DNA of 64,000 nucleotides. Origin: Clostridiales bacterium. Its GTDB lineage: Bacteria > Bacillota > Clostridia > Oscillospirales > Ruminococcaceae. Location: positions 57,942 to 121,941 of the forward strand of contig JAHZAY010000002.1 in the NCBI GenBank assembly GCA_019423685.1, in the 5' to 3' direction. Position 1 is the first letter of the stretch; every line of letters begins with the position of its first letter. Below are positions 59,050-64,000 of the stretch, in pieces. Made by a program: the position numbers and the translations under genes. A model generated the notes under the pieces. It had not been told where the DNA came from, searched no databases, and saw nothing but the letters and a program-made list of their open reading frames with translations.

Positions 59050-59461
59050 ACTTTGTTTGCTCGATAATTTTTTGCAGGATGATCTCGTCGGCCGGACAGA
59101 ACGCAAACTGCCTGATTTGGGCAGGCGTAATCCAGCGCAGGTCCTGATGCTCAAGGAGCTTAGGGGTACCGGAGACGATGGTCGACGAAAAGAGGGTGAG
59201 GTGGACGGTGAGATCGGGGTAGGTGTGGGTGACCTCCATAAAGATGTCGCCGGGCATCACCTCAATCCCCAACTCTTCCCGGCACTCCCGGACGAGCGCC
59301 TGCTGCTTTGTCTCTGCGGGTTCCACCTTGCCGCCGACAAACTCCCACAGCGAGCCCCGCGCCTTGTGCTCAGGCCGCTGGCAGATCAAAAAGCGGTCTT
59401 TCTCCCAGATCAGGGCGGCGACCACTTCGGTGGGAGTGGGTTGCTGTTTTATCTTGCACAC
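59048..59461 (-). CDS. mutT: Nudix hydrolase, MutT/8-oxo-dGTPase type
   Basis: A 137-aa Nudix enzyme with the complete Nudix box G-x5-E-x7-REUXEEXGU (GGKVEPAETKQQALVRECREELGI, in parts). A MutT/NudG-type substrate such as 8-oxo-dGTP or CTP derivatives is likely from its similarity (RPEHKARGSLWEFVGGKVE). GTG start at 59461, 3 nt after the upstream nitroreductase stop, so the two are cotranscribed. Confidence 0.88.
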   Translation of the reverse strand: MCKIKQQPTPTEVVAALIWEKDRFLICQRPEHKARGSLWEFVGGKVEPAETKQQALVRECREELGIEVMPGDIFMEVTHTYPDLTVHLTLFSSTIVSGTPKLLEHQDLRWITPAQIRQFAFCPADEIILQKIIEQTK

Positions 59462-59464
59462 GGC

Positions 59465-59998
59465 CTATTCCCCGATGTAGGTCATGGTATCGGCAAGCGG
59501 TTTGCGCTTTTTGGTGCGCAGGGCGTCGGTGGCGGCGTAGCCGACTGCGATGACCAACAGGACCCGTTTTGGTTCGGTGATGCCGAGGCTGTTTAGCAGC
59601 ATATCCTGATCGAAGGAGCCCATGATGCAGGTGGAAAGTCCCTGCTGCAAAGCAGCATAGCACAGCTGGGAGACGGCCAGGCCGCAGTCGATGTGGGCGT
59701 ATTTCTGGTTTGGCTGCTTGCTGCCGATCAGACGGGCGTCCTCCTCGCAGACGATGATGAAGGACGGGCAATGGTTGGTGAATTTATTTAAGCCCGCAGT
59801 CTGGGTTGCAGCGGCGACCAGCGGGGACTTTTCCGGGTCGTTAACGACGATAAAGCTCCATGGCTGAGAGTTGCAGGCGGAAGGAGAGAGCTGTGCAGTC
59901 TCCACACACTTGACAAGCTGCTCTTTGGTTGGGCGACGATCCGGGTCATAGTTGCGGCAGCTTTCACGGCTGTTGACAAGATCAAAGTAATCGGACAT
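59465..59998 (-). CDS. Nitroreductase family protein, short form
   Basis: A 177-aa FMN nitroreductase with VNSRESCRNYDPDRRPTKEQLVKCVETAQLSPSACNSQPWSFIVV and ALQQGLSTCIMGSFDQ. Typical small nitroreductase length. ATG at 59998 follows AAGGGAG by about 8 nt; the frame extends to 60016. It is cotranscribed with mutT. Confidence 0.88.
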   Translation of the reverse strand: MSDYFDLVNSRESCRNYDPDRRPTKEQLVKCVETAQLSPSACNSQPWSFIVVNDPEKSPLVAAATQTAGLNKFTNHCPSFIIVCEEDARLIGSKQPNQKYAHIDCGLAVSQLCYAALQQGLSTCIMGSFDQDMLLNSLGITEPKRVLLVIAVGYAATDALRTKKRKPLADTMTYIGE

Positions 59999-60166
59999 CA
60001 AAAAGACTCCCTTCATATTTGTGCCGCAAGGGCGGCGGTATTGCGTTTTTGCCCGCGAAAGTGCGGGTACGTTTTTATTGTAGTGGATTTGTGGGGGGAA
60101 GTCAAGGCATCCCGACCGCAGCGCCTATTGCAGGGTAAAAGGTGTAGTTTGTTTCCATTTCAGATG

Positions 60167-60205
60167 AAAAAACGGTTTAGAGGTTTTTCCTCTAAACCGT
60201 TTTTT
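60167..60205 (-). terminator. Terminator of the second MATE gene
   Basis: AAAAAACGGTTTAGAGG/CCTCTAAACCGTTTTTT with a 5-nt loop; bidirectional sequence, 13 nt after the MATE stop on the minus strand. Confidence 0.9.
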
Positions 60206-60217
60206 GTTGGAGTCATA

Positions 60218-61603
60218 TTATTGTTCTGTCTGTGGAGCAGGGTTGCTTTCCTCCAGCCGTTTAAACAGACGGCGCAAAACCAAGATGGCTGCGGTGGCAA
60301 GGATGACCTCTGAGCAGAATTGAGCGGAAGCCAATCCGTATAACCCGACGGTGGCGTTTAGGATAAACAGGGCGGGGATTTCGAGAATCACCTTTCGCAG
60401 GATGGCAAACAGCAGGGACTCGCGGCCCATGCCAACTGCCTGAAAGACGCCCACTGCCAAAAAGTCGATGGAGAGGAACGGCAGGCCCATGCAGAAGCGG
60501 CGCAGCAGATGGCTGCCGTATTCGATGATGGTCGCGTCCTTCATAAACAGCGAGACCCAGAAGCCGGGGAAGAGGAAGAACAGCACCGCCACCGAGATGA
60601 TGATGGTGAGGGCAGCCTTTCGGGCAAAGCTGACAGCATTGCGCATTCTGGGGACGTTGCCGCTGGAGAAGTTGTAGCTGATGAGCGGCATGACTCCCTG
60701 CGAGATGCCCTGGGAGATGTACATCGGTACCATGTAGATCTTTTGGCAGATACCGATTGCGGCTACCGCGCTGGCGCCGTAAGCGGAAGAGAAGTTGTTG
60801 AGGATGGTCATGCCGGTGACGTTGAGCAGGTTCTGAATCGAAGCGGGGATTCCTACCGCGCACACGCCGGTGACAATGTCCTTTTTAAAGCCAAACTTTT
60901 TGGGGTTGATGCAGACATAGGTGTTGCCGCGTTTGAAAAACAGCAGGACGAAAAAGTACAGACAGGCGACACAGTTGGAGAGAAAGGTGGCCAGTCCGGC
61001 GCCGCTAGCGCCCATATTCAGTCCCCACGGCAGGATGAAGATGGGGTCGAGGACGATGTTGAGCAGGCAACCGCTCATCGTTCCGATGCTGGCGTGCATG
61101 GCAGCACCCTCTGAGCGCACCAGATAGGCCATGACGACGTTCAGGATAGCTGGTACAGCGCCACAATCGACCGTCCAGAACATATAGGCGCGAGTGGCCT
61201 CTCTGGTTGTTTCATCCGCGCCCAGCAGTGAGAGCAGCGGGGTTTGAAAGATGGTGCACAGCACGGAGAAAGCGGCACCGCAGATGATGGCACAGTAAAA
61301 ACCAAAGGCCGAGCTGCGTGAAACGGTGTCGTAATCCTTGCGGCCCAGCGCCCGGCTCATCATGCTCGAGCTGCCCACACCGAAGAGGTTGTTGATGGCG
61401 TTAAAGGCCAGCAGCACCGGCGCAGCCAGGGTGACGGCAGCATTCTGAACGGCGTTGTTGAGCATGCCGACCCAGAAAGTATCTGCCAGATTGTACAGTA
61501 CCATGACCAGCTGGCTAAGTACGGTAGGCACTGCCAGCTGAGCCACCGCCCGCGGGATGGGGCTCTGCTCGAATAGGTAAATCTTGTTGTCCTTTTGTTC
61601 CAA
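60218..61603 (-). CDS. MATE family efflux transporter
   Basis: A 461-aa transporter with 12 predicted helices: IPRAVAQLAVPTVLSQLVMVLYNLADTFWVG and the second-half repeat IVTGVCAVGIPASIQNLLNVTGMTILNNF. A TTG at 61603 is taken because AAGGAG is 9 nt upstream; the TTG at 61612 abuts that site. It has its own promoter and terminator and no adjacent regulator. Substrate unknown. Confidence 0.92.
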   Translation of the reverse strand: MEQKDNKIYLFEQSPIPRAVAQLAVPTVLSQLVMVLYNLADTFWVGMLNNAVQNAAVTLAAPVLLAFNAINNLFGVGSSSMMSRALGRKDYDTVSRSSAFGFYCAIICGAAFSVLCTIFQTPLLSLLGADETTREATRAYMFWTVDCGAVPAILNVVMAYLVRSEGAAMHASIGTMSGCLLNIVLDPIFILPWGLNMGASGAGLATFLSNCVACLYFFVLLFFKRGNTYVCINPKKFGFKKDIVTGVCAVGIPASIQNLLNVTGMTILNNFSSAYGASAVAAIGICQKIYMVPMYISQGISQGVMPLISYNFSSGNVPRMRNAVSFARKAALTIIISVAVLFFLFPGFWVSLFMKDATIIEYGSHLLRRFCMGLPFLSIDFLAVGVFQAVGMGRESLLFAILRKVILEIPALFILNATVGLYGLASAQFCSEVILATAAILVLRRLFKRLEESNPAPQTEQ

Positions 61604-61639
61604 TTCGGTCAACTCCTTATCAATAGTGTCATTTGCTCT

Positions 61640-61668
61640 ATTATAACATTTTTTTCATTGCTTTACAA
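61640..61668 (-). promoter_or_regulatory. Promoter of the second MATE gene
   Basis: Minus-strand TTGTAA (61668-61663), 17-nt spacer, TATAAT (61645-61640). Confidence 0.75.
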
Positions 61669-61817
61669 ATAACTTCAAATTTCTCAATTTGGGTAAAAAG
61701 AAGATCAAAAACCGTGCAAAAGCCCTATCGTTTTGCGCTCCCTTCAAGATATAATGGACGGGAAAGGAGGGGAGGAAAAGGGCATGACACAAAAAGAGAA
61801 GAAAGGAGAGGGAGAAG

Positions 61818-62681
61818 ATGAAAAAAACAGGTCAGAACTTCTCTGTTGTGGAAGAACAAAGAGAATTTATTCTTCTGGCAGATTGGAAAGAACGATTTGT
61901 GCAGTATCTTGTCCGGCGTGAACGGGCGACAGGGACCATTCAAAACTATCTGCATACAGCCGAGGACTTTGCAGCTTCCCATCTGCCTCCGAGGACTTGG
62001 AAAGAGTTGCAGATTGAGCGTGGATATGCCATCACAACCATCAATGCGCGGATTGCGGCGGTGAATGGGCTGTTGCTTTGTCTTAGGATTGAGGGGTGCC
62101 GACTGCGGCCGCTGCGGCAGCAGAGGAAAATTTTCTGCCAGCCCCAGAAAATGCTGAGCCGATCGGACTATCAAAAGCTGGTTTCCAACGCCCGAAGTCG
62201 GGGAAATCAGCGGTTGGCGCTGATTTTGCAGACCATCTGCTCCACGGGGATGCGCATTTCCGAACTGCGATTTGTCACCGCACAGGCAGTACGCCAAGGG
62301 AGGGCAACGGTATACAACAAGGGAAAATTGAGGGAGATCCTGTTGCCACAAGCCCTGCGTGCGCTTCTGAGTGGCTGGATGAAGCGAAAAGGCATTGCAA
62401 GTGGACCGCTGTTTGTGACCCGAAACGGCAAGCCGCTGGACCGCTCCAACCTTTGGAGGCAGATGAAGTCGCTTTGTAAGCCATCGGGGGTAGAGCGCCA
62501 GAGGGTATTTCCGCACAATTTAAGGAGGCTGTTTGCGCGGACCTTTTACCATATGGAAAAAGACATCGCACGGCTGGCCGATCTATTGGGGCACAGCAGT
62601 GTACAGACAACTCGCTTATATATTATGGAAAGCGGTGAAGAGCACCAGCGCCTTATGGAACAGATGCATTTGGTTCTGTAA
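61818..62681 (+). CDS. Tyrosine recombinase (phage integrase family)
   Basis: A 287-aa site-specific recombinase with an N-terminal SAM-like domain (about 20-105) and a C-terminal catalytic domain (about 115-285). The catalytic residues are visible: Arg in TGMRISELR (about 150), Lys in NKGKLREI (about 173), His-x2-Arg in PHNLRRLFA (about 241-244), His in LGHSSVQTT (about 265) and the nucleophile Tyr in TRLYIMES (about 274). It is of XerD-like length. ATG at 61818 follows GGAGAGGGAG. Nine bp after its stop is one of two 25-bp inverted repeats, suggesting it inverts the segment between them. Confidence 0.93.
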   Translation: MKKTGQNFSVVEEQREFILLADWKERFVQYLVRRERATGTIQNYLHTAEDFAASHLPPRTWKELQIERGYAITTINARIAAVNGLLLCLRIEGCRLRPLRQQRKIFCQPQKMLSRSDYQKLVSNARSRGNQRLALILQTICSTGMRISELRFVTAQAVRQGRATVYNKGKLREILLPQALRALLSGWMKRKGIASGPLFVTRNGKPLDRSNLWRQMKSLCKPSGVERQRVFPHNLRRLFARTFYHMEKDIARLADLLGHSSVQTTRLYIMESGEEHQRLMEQMHLVL

Positions 62682-62690
62682 GGGGCATAT

Positions 62691-62715
62691 ACAACAAAAT
62701 AAATCTTTTGTTGTT
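62691..62715 (+). repeat. Left copy of the 25-bp inverted repeat
   Basis: The first 24 bases are ACAACAAAA, spacer TAAATC and TTTTGTTGT, followed by T. The copy is perfectly repeated, in inverted orientation, at 62951-62975. Each copy thus has 9-bp inverted arms around a 6-bp asymmetric spacer, the layout of Xer-type crossover sites. Confidence 0.9.
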
Positions 62716-62950
62716 GTTTTTTTGTAAATGAAACTAAGCAGTAAGTAAAGCTGCACAAAGCTCACATAACTACAGGAATATTCTTTCCCTTCATTGTAAA
62801 ATAGTGCAGCAAAAAATAAAGCCCAAAATTTTTCTGTGATTTCGGCCTAAATGTTCTGACTATTTTTGAAGGAAAACAGTCTATTTATGCTTGGGAAAAA
62901 AGAGATTTTGCATTTTAAAGCCCTAAAGAATTGCATAATTTGACTATTTA
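62716..62950. other. Candidate invertible DNA segment, 235 bp
   Basis: The segment is AT-rich with no convincing ORF. It contains TTGACT (62940-62945) near its right end, which with TTTATT at 62963-62968 (17-nt spacer) makes a possible promoter pointing to the surface-protein gene only in this orientation. After inversion that place would read AAAAAA. A GCTGCAC/GTGCAGC inverted repeat (62749-62755 and 62802-62808) and GAATATTC palindrome are also in it. Inversion itself is inferred from sequence. Confidence 0.7.
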
Positions 62951-62975
62951 AACAACAAAAGATTTATTTTGTTGT
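62951..62975 (-). repeat. Right copy of the 25-bp inverted repeat
   Basis: Perfect reverse complement of 62691-62715. Its symmetric arms continue outward, so here arms of 14 bp flank spacer GATTTA (TTTAAACAACAAAA on the left and its complement on the right). Between this copy and the next gene (62976-63268) lies AT-rich DNA with a promoter at 63122-63151. Confidence 0.9.
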
Positions 62976-63121
62976 TTAAAAATAGATAATATAAGTATAT
63001 TTTGTTTTTTACCATTTTTTTAATAAAAATATTCTTAGATATGAATTCCTTAACATAAAATATAATACTTATAACATTTTTTATATAATTTATGCAAAAT
63101 AACGAATTTGAAGAAATTGTG

Positions 63122-63151
63122 TTGAGACAAAGAATTGATATGTGATATAAT
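63122..63151 (+). promoter_or_regulatory. Promoter of the surface-protein gene
   Basis: TTGAGA (63122-63127), 18-nt spacer and TATAAT (63146-63151) preceded by TG at the extended -10 position, about 115 nt before the start codon. It lies outside the invertible segment. Confidence 0.65.
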
Positions 63152-63268
63152 ATAAAAAAATAGTTTGCGATACTTCATCTGCAGCAAATTCACTAAAAAA
63201 AATTTGATCCAAAACGCATAATCGGAACATATTTTCGTTTTAGAAGGAAAAAAAGAGGAAGTCAACGG

Positions 63269-64000
63269 ATGAAAAAATGGAAATTAAGGTATAAATTGAT
63301 GGCCTTATTTATGGCGTTTGTTCTGGTTTCGACTAATTTGCCAGATTTCCTTGGATTTGCAGAGCGGTTTTCGTCGGAATTGCAAAAAAATGAAGAAGAG
63401 AGTCAGGCAGAAAGCCAAGCGGAGAACCAGGTGATTCTCACCCTGACAGCGCCGCAGAGCACCGTCTCGATGGGCGAGGTAGGAAGCTACCAGCTGTCGG
63501 CACAGAATACAGCGGTCTCTGCGGCAGAGGTTACCATTGCGTTGACAGATGAAGAGATGGAGGCCTATCAGCTGGCGGCGCAGGACAGCTCACCGGCGAT
63601 GCAGCAGGGAAATTCCCTGATCTTCACCATCCCCGCAGGCGGTTCTGTACAAGGAAGTTTAAACTTCCTCCATCCCAACGGCTATGATAAACTCAAGGTT
63701 ATCGATATTACAGAGCAGGATATTTCAGTTTTGGTAGAAGAAACCGAAATCCTTCCAGATAATGTCGTACCCGAAGGGGAGCAGACGGAAGAATCCCCGG
63801 TCGAAGGCGAGCAGCAGGGAGAGAACTCTCCTGAAAATGAGCAGCAGGAGGAAGCTCTGCCCGAAGGGGAGCAGACGGAAGAATTCCCGGTCGAAGGCGA
63901 GCAGCAGGGAGAGAACCCTCCTGAAAATGAACAGCAGGAGGAAGGTCTGCCCGAAGGGGAGCAGACGGAAGAATTCCCGGTCGAAGGCGAGCAGCAGGGA
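63269..64000 (+). CDS. Secreted repeat protein, N-terminal part (runs off window)
   Basis: From ATG 63269 (AAAAGAGGAAG upstream) the frame is open to the window end, 244 codons. A basic N terminus and hydrophobic stretch (MKKWKLRYKLMALFMAFVLV, about 1-25) form a signal peptide. After a spacer a beta-rich domain (about 55-165) follows, VILTLTAPQSTVSMGEVGSYQLSAQNT. Then comes a Glu/Pro/Gln-rich stalk of 30-residue tandem repeats from about residue 168. This suggests a wall-associated or secreted protein, whose C terminus (anchor) is not seen. A recombinase and inverted repeats lie upstream. Confidence 0.85.
   Translation, partial: MKKWKLRYKLMALFMAFVLVSTNLPDFLGFAERFSSELQKNEEESQAESQAENQVILTLTAPQSTVSMGEVGSYQLSAQNTAVSAAEVTIALTDEEMEAYQLAAQDSSPAMQQGNSLIFTIPAGGSVQGSLNFLHPNGYDKLKVIDITEQDISVLVEETEILPDNVVPEGEQTEESPVEGEQQGENSPENEQQEEALPEGEQTEEFPVEGEQQGENPPENEQQEEGLPEGEQTEEFPVEGEQQG
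63770..64000 (+). repeat. 90-bp tandem repeats in the surface-protein gene
   Basis: Units begin at 63770, 63860 and 63950 with CCCGAAGGGGAGCAGACGGA and encode about 30 residues starting PEGEQTEE. Units 1 and 2 differ at only a few positions; the third is cut by the window end. Such arrays vary in copy number by slippage or recombination. Confidence 0.9.

Noticed and set aside
61818..62681. Recombinase as part of an integrated phage or transposon
   Set aside because: No other phage or mobile genes, and no target-site duplication is seen in the neighbourhood; the inverted repeats next to it fit a local inversion system better.
63770..64000. Repeats as a CRISPR array
   Set aside because: The 90-bp units are contiguous, in frame and coding, without spacers.

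Overview
The window looks like chromosome of an anaerobic, moderate-GC Gram-positive bacterium of class Clostridia, probably a gut-type Oscillospirales or a relative. The lineage is inferred from gene content and order (S10-spc-alpha cluster with a KOW protein between map and infA, zinc-type S14, selenoprotein glycine reductase); I could not check it by database search. There is no rRNA, CRISPR array or insertion sequence. One tRNA (Leu, anticodon TAG) is present.

Layout. 0.3-4.6 kb: a MarR regulator and a heterodimeric ABC exporter. 4.6-25.3 kb: mostly housekeeping and small accessory units: an AhpD-like protein behind a MerR-type promoter, rlmH, corA with a leader ORF, murA, a WalJ-like hydrolase, an Rrf2 regulator, a C1 aminopeptidase, cardiolipin synthase, a binding-protein lipoprotein, tRNA-Leu, LysR/M20 peptidase, a GntR-ABC operon divergent from a TetR-MATE operon, and yifB. 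25.4-27.6 kb: an XRE/DUF3169 pair with four repeated operator-like sites, rpmE and yigZ. 27.7-30.8 kb: a selenium-handling cluster (DUF3343, YedF, YedE, and a divergent cysteine-desulfurase-like enzyme). 31-39.7 kb: the glycine reductase locus grdX-grdE-grdB-trxB-trxA-grdA-grdC-grdD, with in-frame UGA selenocysteine codons in grdB and grdA and a glycine-riboswitch-like leader ending in a terminator. 39.8-56 kb: rpsJ through rplQ with secY, adk, map, infA and rpoA. 56-61.6 kb: nitroreductases, isoaspartyl dipeptidase, a Cys-rich small protein behind a probable attenuator, a Nudix hydrolase and a second MATE transporter. 61.8-64 kb: a tyrosine recombinase, a 235-bp segment bounded by 25-bp inverted repeats, and the start of a secreted repeat protein that runs off the window.

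How it fits together. The selenium cluster plausibly supplies selenium handling for the selenoproteins GrdA and GrdB; TrxA/TrxB supply reducing power, and the GrdC/D proteins release acetyl phosphate from glycine for ATP formation. The most interesting system is at the right end. The recombinase lies 9 bp from an inverted repeat whose two copies each have 9-bp arms around a 6-bp asymmetric spacer, the architecture of a tyrosine-recombinase crossover site. This suggests a phase-variable DNA switch upstream of a surface or secreted protein. Other points of interest are two small leader ORFs that may be regulatory (before corA and before the Cys-rich protein), the four-site XRE operator array and an orphan promoter-terminator transcript after rplQ.
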